Source: Mercurialis annua
Taxonomy: Eukaryota > Streptophyta > Magnoliopsida > Malpighiales > Euphorbiaceae
Length of the DNA stretch: 64,000 bases
Direction: 5' to 3'
Assembly (NCBI RefSeq): GCF_937616625.2
Contig: NC_065570.1
Location: 14,642,001-14,706,000, forward strand
Part shown: positions 37,097 to 49,640 of the stretch, piece after piece
How positions within the stretch are numbered: position 1 is the first letter of the stretch
Layout of the letters: each line of letters starts with the position of its first letter
Notes under the pieces: model-generated
Seen by the model: the letters and a program-made list of their open reading frames with translations, nothing else
Databases searched by the model: none
Told to the model about the DNA's origin: nothing
Made by a program: the position numbers and the translations under genes

Positions 37097-38270
37097 ATTT
37101 TTCACGACCCGATTTCACGGCATTGCTGCGACGCTAGAGAATGGGAGTGGTTGCTCCGGAACCCGTAGCAAGCCTCAGAAAATGATAAATAAACGTAAAA
37201 CAAATAACCACATGCTCGGAGGCAACCCGAGACTCCAACTTTCATCTCACCGCAAACATAAAGCAATAAAACGCGAGATAAGAAAACAAAAACATTTTAT
37301 AAATAATATCATTTTAAACAGAGTACGGAAATCCAAAACATCAAAAGTTGAAATATACAACAACAGACTCAAGTCTAACGACTAACTGCAGACTAAATAG
37401 TAGAAGCGATTCTTTTCTTTAAAACAGAACCTCCAAAGTAAAACTGGAAGTCCACGCGCTACTCGACAAAACCTGAAATTTTGAAACAACAACGGGATTA
37501 GTCAAAACTGAGTGAGTTCTATAAGTTATATCTGATTATTAAGTTTAAAATCCAAAACAACAATACATATATAAATCAATACGAAAAAAAATGGAACCCT
37601 AATTCTCAATCTCATGAAATCCTATAATATCATCGATAATCCAAGTGATCGCGGATCTCGAGATATTAATTCACCAAGACGCACCGCCGATCAAACGCTT
37701 TCCACAATCCAAGGAGTCGTGAAGCCTGAGAAATTAATCAACGAGTACATCACCGACTTCACTTAATCCCAAGTTGTGAAGCCCGAGAACTTAATCAACC
37801 GAGTACTTTCACTAGCGCATAGCCCGAGAAGTTAATCAACCGAGTACTATCGCTAATCATATGGCCCGAGAACTTAAGATTGATATAGAATCTGGTTTGA
37901 CAGGAAGCTTTTGAAAACACAGTTCACCCAGGTAAATAAGGAACGAGATGAATACAGAGGTTAAATGAGCATCCCACTTACTCAAAAGGTTCCCCAAATA
38001 GGTCTTCCCTGAAACCCCCAGTAACTAAGGTAAACAACGTAAAAAAAGCACCAATTTCTATACCGGTTCTGGAAAAGCATAATCAACCTCTCGCTTCAAT
38101 CAAGTGATTACATCGCATAAGCGACTATATACCTTTCCGCAACCCATTTCTTTTTTAGAAAGACTGGGAGAGTCTCCTTCCACCCGTCGTGCGTGCCTCC
38201 CGCCAGGGGCCCGCTATTCCAAAAGTGAGAGAAACATGGTCCATCCTACATAAAAAGAGAAGACATACAT
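37097..38270 (-). mobile_element. Second gypsy LTR fragment of the TCACGACCC family
   Basis: The left edge TTCACGACCCGATTTCACGG, followed by GAATGGGAGTGGTTGCTCCGG and CGTAGCAAGCCT, matches the borders at 34439, 39818 and 61717. The right edge is not clear. A minisatellite lies inside at 37690-37880. Confidence 0.55.
37690..37885. repeat. ~45-55 bp minisatellite in LTR
   Basis: Four diverging units share AGCCCGAGAACTTAATCAAC followed by CGAGTAC and a variable tail. Confidence 0.6.
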
Positions 38271-38962
38271 TTTAGTTTATACAATGGTATAAACGTTAGA
38301 AAGTGGAAGGATTAGGGTTTCATCTGGATCAATTAATTGGTAATAATTTTATATAGAACTGATTTATATGCAATTTTAATATTCAAATGTAAAAGTGTAG
38401 ATTCACTCAGAATTATTTATATTTCTGACCCCCCCAATGTTTATCCTTTCAGTTTACCAAGTTGCGAGGTCGGACTTCCATAATAATTCCAAAAGTCAAT
38501 GTCAACCATACCTCTAGAGATGCCAGTAGTTAGGTACCGGTAAGTCTATCTTTCTATTTACAGTAGTTCATCATAATTTGACAAACTCTAATTTGAACTA
38601 CTGTATGTATATGATTTCAAAGCTGCGTGTTTTCTAATATGATTGTACCAGTTGTTTAAAGAGGTGCAATGGCTTTATGTTAAAAGCATATTAGTATTGT
38701 ATTGGAAACTTAGCAGGTACGTCATATGAGATTTATGTTTGCGCTCTGGTCTTTGAAATACAATCAGGGTTTTACGACCTAGTTTTCAGAAATGTGTTTT
38801 CATTAAATAAGAGAAAGATTTTAATGGTATTTTCTAAAAACATATAATATGTGATATATCATCTTGATTTGCGAAATATTTATAAAGGTTTTTAGGCTTG
38901 CTACAAGTTTCGGAGCAACCACTTCCATTCCCTAGCGTCGTTCTCGGCTCGAGATTTCAGAT
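38271..38962 (+). mobile_element. Gypsy LTR fragment, plus orientation
   Basis: The end at 38895-38962 (GGCTTGCTACAAGTTTCGGA, then CAACCACTTCCATTCCCTAGCG) is the reverse complement of the border shared at 37097, 34439 and 61717, so this LTR points the other way. The left part is AT-rich and non-coding. Confidence 0.5.
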
Positions 38963-39817
38963 GAAATTCGGTTAGTGACACTAGCTAAGGGTCGGAGCAG
39001 AAGCACAAAAATCGAACACCAAACCCTAGAAAAATACTAGTTTGGCCGAACCCCTCACACACACACACGATCAATCAAACAATCTAGAAACGCTTGAATT
39101 ACTCAAGAATGCCTTACTGTGCATTGATCAAAAACTGGATTCCATATCTGGATAACCAGAAAACGAGCCAACTTAGAATGGTACTTATGAGGACCCATAA
39201 TCGACTTTTATCACTTCTCACTCTGTCTTAATCTTAACTGTTGAATTATATGTATTAGGGTGCATGATTAGCTTATTTAACTGTTTTTGCCATAAAACTA
39301 TTATAATTGCCATAATTGTTGATTTCAGTATTCTTGTCATGATTGCCATGCAAATCAATTAGAAACATGTTATTAGGCTACTTCATCATGTATTATAAAT
39401 CATATCCAGTTTCTGTTCGATTTTGATATTTAGAACGCATGTTAAGACGTTATATGCTTTTCTTGCCATGAATATGTTCTTGCTCAAACTGCCATAATTT
39501 CTCATCAAAAACATGTTCTTTAGCCGATTTATGATGTTTTATCAACTGTATATTGATTTTAGTATATGCTAATGAGCGTTTCTATTAGTATTACATGTTT
39601 TTTAATATTTTTCATGAAATCCCGAGCCAAACAACGAACCGTCGCCCTCCCTAGAACTGGCACTGCCGCTAGATCATAGTAGCGCCGCCACCACTTGCTT
39701 TGGAGCCTTGGTGCCTCTATCCTTTGTTCCCGTAATTGATTTCTAGATCCTCCTAACTCCGATTTTAAACTTGTTCCATGTTTTTGGGTTCGTTTGAACT
39801 TGGAATTGGGTATCGTT
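38963..39817 (+). mobile_element. Third copy of the Ogre/Tat-like LTR, partial
   Basis: The (CA)n stretch at 39056, the CTTGAATTACTCAAGAA segment, a GGATTCCATATCTGGATAACC segment and a GC-rich GCGCCGCCACC stretch (39690) follow the same order as in 22255-22990. Cut at 39818 by another LTR. Confidence 0.55.
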
Positions 39818-39857
39818 TGTCACGACCCAATTCCATAGATTATGACCGGTGCTAGGA

Positions 39858-40405
39858 TAGAGTTGGCCACGGTTCATAACTCGCCGGTTCTGGTTCGGAA
39901 CCGCCGGGTCACGGTTCAAGAAAAAACGGAACCGACCTGAACCTGTCTAAGTGACGGTTCCGGGCTGGTTCAGACCCGGCCTGTTCCGGTTCCGATTCCG
40001 AGTTCGGGACGGTTCGAAAAAAATTGAAAGTAAAATTAAACTTTAACTACTAAAAGTTAAAAAGTATAATTTAAAATTAAAACATATAATAAAATAAAAT
40101 ATATATAATATACCTATAAAAATATAAAATATAATATAATATATATACAAATATATTAAAATTAAATAACATTTATCGACGGGTTCGACCCTTAAACCGC
40201 CGGTTCCGACCCGGAAGCGTCGGTTCATGGTTCAAAAAGTTTGGAGCCGGCACGGAACCGATCTTTCGACGGTTTTGGGCCGGTTATAGTGCGGTTTCAG
40301 GTTGGACCGGTTCCGGGTCGGGTTTGACCGGAACGGTTTCGTGCCGGGTTTGACTGGGCCGTTTCCGACCGGTTCACGGGCTGACCCGGCCCATGACCAG
40401 CTCTA
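39858..40405. mobile_element. hAT-type MITE with 8-bp target duplication
   Basis: Ends TAGAGTTGGCCACGG and, in inverse, TAGAGCTGGTCATGG form a 15-bp TIR (12 of 15 identical). The flanks TGCTAGGA (39850-39857) and CGCTAGGG (40406-40413) are an 8-bp duplication with two changes, as expected for hAT. The 548-bp body is rich in CGGTTC motifs around an AT-rich core, and has no transposase. Confidence 0.8.
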
Positions 40406-40964
40406 CGCTAGGGTATGGGAGTGGTAGCTCCGGAACCCGTAGCTAGCTTCGCAGATAACCATACAATCATACAATAACAATAAACTTGCATAAAAACCAA
40501 CATTCGGGGGGCATTCCAACCTAAATCTAGCAGTTATACCAACAATATAAGAATCAAATGCTTGGCACATTTTTGGGACTCCAGCAGCGTGACATAAATA
40601 ATAATATCCAAGTATACAGTAAAGCATGCCAATAATAATATCATAATAGTCGGTCCAACAACCAAACTGTAGATAATCAATAAACTAGTAATATAGTGGT
40701 CTAATAGTTTTAAAATAAAAGACTATCTTTTTAATAAACTCAAAAGTAGACCTCCACAGAATCAATGAAAGTTGGAGATCAATCAGATGTGCTCAAATCA
40801 AATAAATCTGAAAATAGGGAGACAACGGGGGTTAAATATACTGAGATAAGTTTATACTACTATTTACATTTAATAAGTGGAAAACCTTGAAAACAAAACA
40901 ATTCTTTAATACTATAATATATATACATATTTCATTATCATTATGGAATAAGTATTGTATCAAT

Positions 40965-41075
40965 ACCAGAGTATGTAAGATAATAATCTGCCGAATTCCC
41001 AGAGTAGGTCAGATAGTAATCTGTCGATTTTTCCAGAGTGGGTCAAATATAAATCTGCCGACACCAGCGTAGGCA
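40965..41075. repeat. ~34-bp minisatellite, three units
   Basis: CCAGAGTAGGTCAGATAGTA followed by ATCTGTCGATTTTT and two variants, within the gypsy LTR fragment. Confidence 0.65.
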
Positions 41076-41640
41076 AGACGTCTCTATGCCAATCCCAGAG
41101 TAATTGCCGGTGCACACAAGTAGCTCGCTCAATCTAAATCCATAATGAGTTCAAAACCCTTTCGAAACATCTGTGTACACTATATATAATATCAAAATGT
41201 ATAATTTACTTAATAAAGCGGTAAATAATAATACAAACTCACTGTTTGCGAAATCCCCAAGACAGCTCAATAAGCAACTAAACCTGTTCCGACTCCGAAG
41301 CACGAGCAGTCGACGAGTCTAAAAATAAAGCATAAGTTAAAATCAGCTCAATCCCTAATTCTAAAAATATTAGACTCCACATAGGACTAGCACAACACCA
41401 ACAAGTCAAAGCATAACCCAAAGTAGAGTAACAATACATACTCAATCATAGCCAAAGTCATACAAAAAGTTAACTCAAATTGAGTTCCAACTTTGAAAAT
41501 ATAATTCGGAAAGTTATTTCAAATAACTTATATTAAATAATGAAACCAAATTTAAAATCTCAAAATGGTAAGGCAGCTAAGTTATCATAATTATCAAGTA
41601 TAGCATCATGCTTACAAAGTGTTCGATGGAAGTCCTTGAT

Positions 41641-42276
41641 AACACAGTAAATGGACTGACCTCAATAAGAGGCATTATAACCCGAGGTTGCCAATAACCC
41701 AACCAAAACTGCTATATTCAAACCGAGAAAGACACAACCAAAACTCAAACCGAAGGTAAGATAATCTGAGGCAAGACATAACCGAACTGGCACAAACCAG
41801 ATAAAGAGCATATAAACAGAGGACAAGCTCGGTATCGATCTCGAAACAGAAACCCATTACAAAGACACCCTCGGCATAAACCGATCATAGTACTCACAAG
41901 AAATACCTAGGAAATACCAAACATAACCTCTCTGATTACTAGGCGACAACCTGACAGAAGGTACTCTAACACTCTCAGCAATCTACATAGACAAAGAGAA
42001 TTACATCAGACTTGTCGGCCAAGACAAAGAGAAACAAAGGTATAGTATAAAAGACTAAGAAAAAGTAGGTAAAAAGGTTAATACTCTTTTCTCTCAAACT
42101 CTTAACTACTTTCTCTTCTTATTCTTTCTCTCACTAAAAACACCTGCTGACTTGACCGTCTGAGTGGTTTGCCAGAATCCCTTTCTGGCATCCTTCTCAC
42201 GGTTGTGTTGTGGTTTTTAGGCACACTTCTGAAGACTCCACCGGACCTGACACGCACGCCAGATCACCAGTTATCA
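41641..42276 (+). mobile_element. Probable 5' LTR 3' part of a Tat-lineage gypsy element
   Basis: Its right end TTATCA is followed at once by TTTGGCACCGTCTGTGGGAA (42277-42296), the primer-site type common in Tat elements. The left edge is uncertain. The short frame open from 42169 enters gag but lies mostly in the LTR. Confidence 0.55.
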
Positions 42277-42345
42277 TTTGGCACCGTCTGTGGGAAAGAA
42301 AGTAAGAAAATTTCCTCCTTTCTATCTCACCGACGGGCGATAGAG

Positions 42346-44050
42346 ATGAGTAGAGTAGAAGGAGATGATCCTCTGACTAAGAAAACAGATACTCACGACA
42401 ATGCTGCGGGAGATGGGTTAAACGCCCCGCCACGAAGAGCTACCGAAGATAGCTCGTTTTTCCCGGCCACAACATCAGGAGGCATTACGCACTTAGGCAC
42501 GACTTCCGAGGTTACCACTCAATACCTGTGGGGAATGCCCTTCTCAGAAACCATCCTACCAACCTCATACTTCACACCCACGCACCAAACATCCCAAAAA
42601 ATTTCCTTAAGACCCGGCGTAGCCCCCATCAACCTTACATTCACCCCAGCAACCGCTTCCACACCTCTGGCAAGGCTGGTCGCAGAAACCCAAAATCCTA
42701 CCCTGGCACAAATACAAGAATACATAGAGTTCCATGCCCCGCAATTAGCTTTCCTCCAGCAAGTTCAACAAGGCCAGGCTCGGCCACCACCTCCTACCAC
42801 CTCTCGGGGTAACATCACCACTCCACCCTACGTGCCAGCTCCACCCCATCACCTACTAGAGTTTTACCAAGGACAAACAACACCCGAGGAAGCCACTCCA
42901 GAGAAGAACCAGCAAGAACAGCAGATCCCGAGAGAAGAGCACGTGAACCAAACCGGTCATAAAACTCCTGAGGGGCCAAGAAAGACTCCAAAACGAGTAG
43001 AAATTGAAGAAAGTGTACACAGCTCAGGTGCAGGGTCGGGCCAGAAGAAAAACCTGGAATAGGAAATCACAGAAAAGGTGAAAACGGAGATGGAAAAGTT
43101 CAAAAGAAGGGAACCAAGGAACACGAACTTCCTGAACATCGAAAACCCGTTGTCGGCTGAAATCCGAGATGAACCTTTTCCACTGAATTACAAAACACCA
43201 CACCTGGACAATTACAACGGAACGGGGGATCCTATCACCCACTTAAGTTGTTTCCAGGTAGTCATGATGGTGCAAAGTTTATCCGAGGCAGCTGTTTGCA
43301 AACTATTCCCACCAACTTTGAAAGGACCTGCATCAATTTGGTACCAGAGTTTAAAAGAAGGATCCATCAGAAGTTTTGACGAGCTCTCTTTCGAACGCAT
43401 TTTGCCCCGAGCATACAACGCAAAAAGAAGTTCAGTGGTCTCAAACTCTGTTATCGGAAACCCGGGGAGATCCTGCAAAGTTTCATCGGCAGATTTAACG
43501 CTAAAGCTGTCGAAGTAGAAAACCTGAATGATGACACCGTCAGACGCGATAAAGGATAACACGACAATGATGGCATTCCGTGATAACCTGATTACGAATC
43601 CAGTATAAACTTATTCCCAGCTCATGGATCGAGCATGGAATTATATAAACTTGGATGAGGAACAACGAAGAAAAGCCGCTCAAACGACTGTGCAACCTCA
43701 AATGGCAAGGCCGGCCTTCAATCAGAATATCAGGCAAGACAAGTTCAGGCTGAGAGAACCACGACATCCCATACCTCATCGGATGGAGCCAAGCCTGTCA
43801 AGATAGAGGACCAAGCTTTCATCCCACTAAACACTCTGAGATCGCACATCCTGATGTGGATTCAGAACAACAATGAACCAGTATGCTACCCACCGAAGTT
43901 GCAATATGAGGGAGACAGAAAGAAATATTGCCAATTCCATGACGGTCACGGACACGTCACCGATGAATGTGGAAGTCTTAAGAAAGAAAATAGACCGATT
44001 GGTACAAGTTGGCCGCTTGAAAGATTTCGTGGCATAGAGCAAAAGTTATA
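42346..44050 (+). pseudogene. Tat-lineage gypsy gag
   Basis: The ATG at 42346 (MSRVEGDDPLTKK) follows the primer site by about 50 bp. The frame runs to a TAG at 43060-43062, then continues in the same frame with the gag core (NPLSAEIRDEPFPLNYKTPH, YNGTGDPITHLSCF, KLFPPTLKGPASIWYQSL, SIRSFDELS). It shifts frame near 43390-43410, where the downstream match is in another frame (MDRAWNYINLDEEQRRKAAQ at 43624). A retroviral-type zinc knuckle, CQFHDGHGHVTDEC, lies at 43930-43971. The N-terminal part is Pro/Thr-rich, as in other Tat gags. At least one nonsense and one frameshift make it non-functional. Confidence 0.85.
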
Positions 44051-44189
44051 ACCTGGGAGGGAGTACTCGGGGTGAACATAGCGGAAAAAGGGAAGATGCA
44101 CCACCTCCAAAAAGGCAAAACGTATCAAGAGTAATCAACACAATAGTAGGGGGATGGCTAATCCAGAATATAAACGAGGCAGGCGCAAA

Positions 44190-44840
44190 AGGTAAAAAAC
44201 GATGATGAACATATCAGTAGCTAAACCTCTGCCGGAGGTCAGTTTCGTCCCAGCAGACGGCGAAGGCGTGGACTTCCCACATCAGAACCCATTGGTGATC
44301 TCAGGTCTAATAGAACTTCTGGGTAATGAGGCAGTTGGTAGACGAAGGAAGCTTGGTAAACCTCATTACAAAAGAGGCATATCTCAGAATAGGGTGTTCG
44401 ATACTAAATCTCAAACCGGTCAGAACCCCCCCTTTTTGGGCTAGGGGGAGCACCGGTTCGAGCAGAAGGAGTAGCCAAGTTAACATTCGAGCTAGGAAAA
44501 TAAAATGGAGCACAAGAAGGGGGCCTAATTGGCATCACCAAAAAGTTCAAATCACTATTCATGGTAGTAGATATTCAACTCGCCTACAATGTCATCCTCG
44601 GCAGGCCAATGCTATACAATACCGGAGCAGTCACATGCATCAAATACCTATCAATGAAAATTCCTACCGAAGAGGGCCTGGTAACAGTCAAAGGAAGGCA
44701 AGACATAGCCAAGCAATACTACCTAATTTCCATGAAAAACGTATCAGAGACCCTGGCTATAGAAACGATGGAAATACCAGACTCGAATGAAGGAAATCTC
44801 GAACAACATGCGAAGCTTGAGAAAGTAAATCTAACATGAG
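44190..44840 (+). pseudogene. Tat-lineage aspartic protease region
   Basis: The segment VSFVPADGEGVDFPHQNPLV leads into QLVDEGSLVNLITKEAYLRI. The protease active site is normally D-S/T-G, but here the middle residue is Glu (VDEGS), and frames change between 44300 and 44540. The C-terminal part, MVVDIQLAYNVILGRPML, matches the family's flap and GRP segment. The altered active site and frameshifts show that the polyprotein is dead. Confidence 0.8.
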
Positions 44841-46220
44841 TAACCCCGAGATCGGTCATGATAGGCGCTGAGTTGCCTGAGCAAGTAAAACAAGAAATAA
44901 CCGACATACTAATCAGGAACGAAGTAGAATTTGTCAACACTCCATGAGAGATAGAAGGAGTAGACTCAGCAATCATTTCACATAAGCTAAATGTAGACCC
45001 GAAACACAAGCCGGTAAAGCAGAGGAAAAGAGCTTTTGCGTTGGATAGACAAATTTCTACCAGAATCGAGGTAGACAAACTGTTGGCAGTTGGTTTCATC
45101 AGAAGAGTGTATTACCCTGACGGCTTGGGGCCGGCTTTAGATCCTTGGTGCCGGCTTTACCAAATGTCGTGCTTATAAAGAAGCCGAACGGAAAATGGAG
45201 AGTATGCATAGACTTCACAGATCTAAACTGAGCATGCCCCAAGGATAGCTATCCTTTACCGAACATTGATGAACTAGTCGACTCAACAAGCGGTTATGAG
45301 GTCTACTCGTTCATAGATGCAGCCCAAGGGTACCACCAGATACTAATGCATAAGGACGATGAAGAGAAAACAAGTTTTGTGACCGACAGTGGCACATACT
45401 ATTGCAGGCAGATGCCTTTCAGTTTAAAGAATGTCGGCGCAACCTACCAGCGATTGATGAATTTCGTATTCAAAGACCAGATCGGTCGAAATATGGAGGT
45501 TTATGTCGACGACATCATCGTCAAGTCCAAAAACGTAGATGATCACGCAAAAGATCTGGAAGAGGTATTCAACAAGTTAAAGAAATACAAGCTCAAATTA
45601 AATCCGGACAAGTGTGCTTTCAGAGTCCCAGCTGGGAAATTCCTAGGTTATCTCATCTCCCAGAAAAGCATAGAAGTAAATCCAGAAAAAACAAAAGTGG
45701 TCATAGACATGAAAGCACCAAAGACAGCCAAAGAGGTTCAAAAACCTAATAGAAGGATCACAGCCCTCGGACGATTTGTGTCAAACTCGGTAAAGAGATG
45801 TCTCCCATTCTTCAAAACACTAAAAAGTTTTGAGTGGACCGAAGAATGCCAACGATCTTTCGAAGAGCTCAAAAATTTCCTAAGCTCGCCACCCCCGAAG
45901 TAGGAGAAATACTATACTTGTATCTGAGTGTCACCAACGAGACGGTAGTTTTGATGCTCGTAAAAGAAGAAGAAGGAGAACAGAAACCGGTATACTATAC
46001 AAGCAAAGTGTTGAAGGAACCCGAGCTCAGATATAGCAAAATGGAGAAGTTCGCACTTGAGCTGGTATTAACGGTAGAAAAACTCAAGAGATACTTTCAG
46101 GCTCACACGGTGATAGTCCGAACAAACCAACCACTCAAAAAAGCCCCGGAAAGATCAAAAACATCAGGAAGACTGATCAATTGGTCCATAATGATAGGAT
46201 CATATGACATCAGGTACTAG
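44841..46220 (+). pseudogene. Tat-lineage reverse transcriptase and first RNase H
   Basis: A linker (LPEQVKQEITDILIRNEVEF) has a stop near 44945. The RT begins KLLAVGFIRRVYY, with a small insertion or duplication around 45120-45170 (GGCCGGCTTT / TGCCGGCTTT), then KKPNGKWRVCIDF and a stop in DLN-ACPKD (about 45229). The core continues with FIDAAQGYHQI, FSLKNVGATYQRLMN and the catalytic YVDD (45502-45513), then NPDKCAFRV and GKFLGYLIS. A frameshift near 45900 precedes the RNase H segment KPVYYTSKVLKEPELRYSKM, then ALELVLTVEKLKRYFQAH. Confidence 0.9.
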
Positions 46221-46229
46221 CCGAGAACG

Positions 46230-46916
46230 GCGATCAAAGCTCAAATACTGGTAGATTTTGTGGCCGAAACAACAACACACGATCAACCCGCCGAAGTAGA
46301 CGAATGCATCGTTAGATGGGTGTTACAAGTGGATGGAGCATAAAAAATGACGGGGTCAGGAGCAGGCATGATATTAAGAGGGCCTCATGCAATAAAAATG
46401 CAACACTCGGTCAATCTAAATTTTCCATCCACTAACAACTCGGCAAAAACGAGGCTCTAATAGCAAGCCTAAGAATGGCAACAGTAGTCAAGGCAGAATG
46501 CCTCAAAATTCAGAGTGATTCACAATTAGTAGTTAACCAAGTGCTCGGATTATTTGAGGTAAAAGATCCCGAGATGAAAAATACGTAGACCGAGTTAAGG
46601 AGCTGCTTGCCAGATTTTCTAAAGATGGTGGAAATGGGAACTAGAACAAATTCCTAGAGAACAGAACAAGGAAGCAGACATTTTGGCTAAAGCCGGAGCA
46701 GCTAAAGAAACAATATCGGACATACCATCATCAGTTCAAAATTTCAGCAGCATCCAAAATCCCGAAGTTGACATTCTTAATCAATCCATTTAGACCAATG
46801 GATGGAGCACATCATAACATACATAAAAATGGAAGCCTACCGGAGGATAAAAACGAAGCAAGAAAAGTGGAACGCCGAGCACCACACTTCTCATACCGAG
46901 ACGGTGTCCTGTATAA
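46230..46916 (+). pseudogene. Second (archaeal-type) RNase H and truncated integrase start
   Basis: QILVDFVAE at 46236 is followed by RWVLQVDGA, GSGAGMILRGPHAI and LNFPSTNN, then (after frameshifts) KIQSDSQLVVNQVLGLFE. This extra RNase H domain after the RT-linked one is a hallmark of the Tat lineage. A segment at 46780-46915 resembles the sequence just before the integrase zinc finger, and the element then stops abruptly at about 46916. Integrase and 3' LTR are missing. Confidence 0.8.
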
Positions 46917-47960
46917 TTAACTTATTCTAATTAAATTAATTTATTGATGATTTATACTATAAAAAATAAGTTTATAAAATGACAAATAAACTAATAACAA
47001 ACTGAAGTAAACTATCTAAGGTTTACTAAAATAAAAACCAATATAAACTTAAAATAAATTTAATATAAACTTAATGTAAACTCAATGTCAACTCAATATA
47101 AAATTAAAGTAAATTCAAAAAGTAATTTAAAATAATTTTTTAATAAACTTAACGTATTATAGTGAAAACTCAATACCAACTTATGTCAACTCAAACTTTT
47201 AATGTAATTTAATATCATCTCGATGTAAATTTAATATAAATTCAATGTCAACTCAATGTAAACTAAATATAGACCCAACATCAATTCACGTAAACTTTGA
47301 TTAAACTCAAAAACTAATTTAAAATAATTTTTTTGTAAAATTAAAGTACTACAAATATCAACTTAATGTCGACTTAATAAACTTAATGTAAATTTAATAT
47401 CGTCTCGATGTAAATTTAATATAAACTCAATATAAACTTAGTACATTATAAATTTATTTTTGATAGTGTTAATTTTTTAATAATTAATTTGATTAGAATA
47501 AAATAATTTTAAATTATAATCACTTTATTAAGAATTTACTTTAGATCAGTTTACTTGTTGTCTATGTTGAGTTTACGCTGACTTTACATTAAATTTACGA
47601 TCAATCACTAAAGAAAAATTTAAAAAGTTTAATAGAGAATAAATATTATTAAATTTTCTTGAACAATTAGAACAACAATTCAAATCATAATTTACAATTT
47701 GCCAAAATATGAAAGTTGGCTACTGACATTGTCAAGTTCTAAAATTCATGTTGTAATTACAAATCAGGATAAAGTTTGTGATTTCATTTGCGATTAACCG
47801 TTTCTTTAATTATTTTAATCCAGTGATAGTTGTTCTAATTTATTATCAACTTTATATAAATCTTAAATCAACTTTACAATATACTATACAATTATTAATA
47901 AAACAAGAAAATTAAAAAGTCAATTTTTACAATAATTAATATTGCATAAGCAGGAGTCAC
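46917..47960. repeat. AT-rich domain with ~190-bp degenerate repeats and inverted ends
   Basis: A phrase AAAAGTAATTTAAAATAATT (47118) recurs as AAAACTAATTTAAAATAATT (47309), with intervening CTCAATGTAAACTCAATGTCAACT-like motifs. AACTTATTCTAATTAAATTAATT (about 46920) reappears inverted near 47490. The same short motifs appear on the opposite strand at 47555-47600 and 47850-47890. This suggests a non-autonomous element that ended or replaced the Tat element. Confidence 0.5.
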
Positions 47961-49640
47961 AAATGTACATAGATAAAGAAGAAATCTTAAGCTGGCTAAA
48001 ATTTAAGTAGCTCAAAAGAGTTAAACAATTGCAAAACTAAATAAAACCTTCAAAACCACATGAATCTTTATTAATCTCTAACATTGTAGACACATCCTTA
48101 CCAGAATCATAAGCTTTTATAACTCTTTTTTGCTCTCTTTTATTAACCACTTTTTTTTTTCTATTTTCTACCACTTTTTTTTCTCTAAGTTTGGAATTCT
48201 TTTTTCTTCCATTACCGCTTTCAAATCATCATCACAATTTCTCTTAAAGCCACTCATAATCTTCAATTTACAAATATGAATTATTTTTTTCCTGATTCAA
48301 CAATAGTATCAAAATATTATAGATGATCCTTTTAGCAAATTTGTAATATCACATTCAATTGAAAAAGATAACTTTAAAAAAAATTATGAAAACCATGGAT
48401 CAAAATTGGACACCCAAACAACATTAAGATTGAGAACCAATTTTCTAGAGCAAGAATTACTAACTGATTTTTAAACCCCATCTTTTTGTCAATTACATGA
48501 CTGGGGAACTTGGCAAAAGAGCTAAAACCATTGATTCTATTTGAGGATGGGGCCTTCGAGAAAACCAGCAAGATCAATCTTGAAAAGTTCAAAGATTATA
48601 TATAGTCACCGATTGAAATAAAACAGTCCCTAAATTAAAATTTTAAACATGGATTCGGGCGAAAAATGGACAGATATCTGTAAAAATTTGTGTAAACTCG
48701 TCCCATTTGTACATAAAATGGAGGACAATAGGTGGAGGTTAAAATTTGTCCCATTTTATAATAAATTCAACTTATTTTGGGTTACGGGGAATTTGTAAAA
48801 ACTCTCATTTTTTGAGAGATTATTTCAAAAATAAAATCGAGATAGAGACATTAGATAGAACAACTTTTAGGATATTTGTGTAAATTACCCTCAATACAAT
48901 ACAATAACACAAATTTTGATCAAAATTAATGTCAGATCCAACTCGTTCATCATATTCACATTAAATTTGAATTATGGTATGATTTAAATACTAAAAAAAT
49001 CCACCAAAAATTTACAGGCAGCCAACTTTAGTGGTTGTTTTTATGGTTTTTTAAATCTAATATTTTTGTAAATATTTTTTTTAATCGTTTGAAAATAATT
49101 TTCCATGCCAGTATATTTGTAATTTGTTTCGGATAATTGAATAAAAATCCCAAAAATTTGTCATAATAAAATGAATTAAAAAACTAATACTAGATTGATT
49201 TCGCGTTGTTGCACTCCCATACGACTGTTTCTTATAATTGAATTCCTTCTATGTCAGCAGAATAGCTATTCCATAAGGAATGGAATAATCATTCTTTAAT
49301 TTTTGAGAGGAGTACCTATTCCACAAAATTATGAAATAACAATTCTGTGGTATACGTATTCCATGAACCAAAACAAAGAATTTTCATTCTATACGGAATA
49401 GTTATTCCATTCCGCACCTATTTCATGAACCAAACATAGCCTAAGAGTTGACGAACTTAACAGATAATGTTATTGTCCAGAGACTCAAAGACCCTCATCT
49501 GCTGTTAAATGGCCGAAAAATTGTTTATGGTGAAAACAATTTAACAGTGTCAAAACAGCAAGTTATGACAGATTTCCAAACACCAAAACATGAGACCTAT
49601 AGACAATCATGTTGCTCCAACTAATTGAATGCATTACTAG
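47961..49640. other. Intergenic AT-rich sequence with a MITE relic
   Basis: No supported gene. At 49225-49440 repeated ATTCCAT/ATGGAAT motifs and the ending ATGAACCAAACATAGCC suggest an old hAT- or PIF-like MITE. The 72-codon minus-strand ORF at 48592-48374 has no domain I would defend. Confidence 0.4.

Larger units (their letters stand above)
39818..41640 (-). mobile_element. Gypsy LTR fragment interrupted by a hAT MITE
   Basis: The left end TGTCACGACCCAATTCC is intact. The sequence GACCGGTGCTAGG is split at 39858 and resumes after the MITE at 40406 with GCTAGGGTATGGGAGTGG and the family phrase TAGCTCCGGAACCCGTAGC. The right edge is undefined. A short minisatellite lies at 40965-41075. Confidence 0.6.

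Noticed and set aside
42519..45099. Several minus-strand ORFs of 60-126 codons opposite gag-pol
   Set aside because: They are shadows of the plus-strand gag, protease and RT frames, with no independent signature.
48374..48592. 72-codon minus-strand ORF, briefly considered (with its opposite strand) as a B3-like DNA-binding fragment
   Set aside because: The resemblance is too weak, no flanking exons are seen, and it lies in AT-rich repeat-like DNA.
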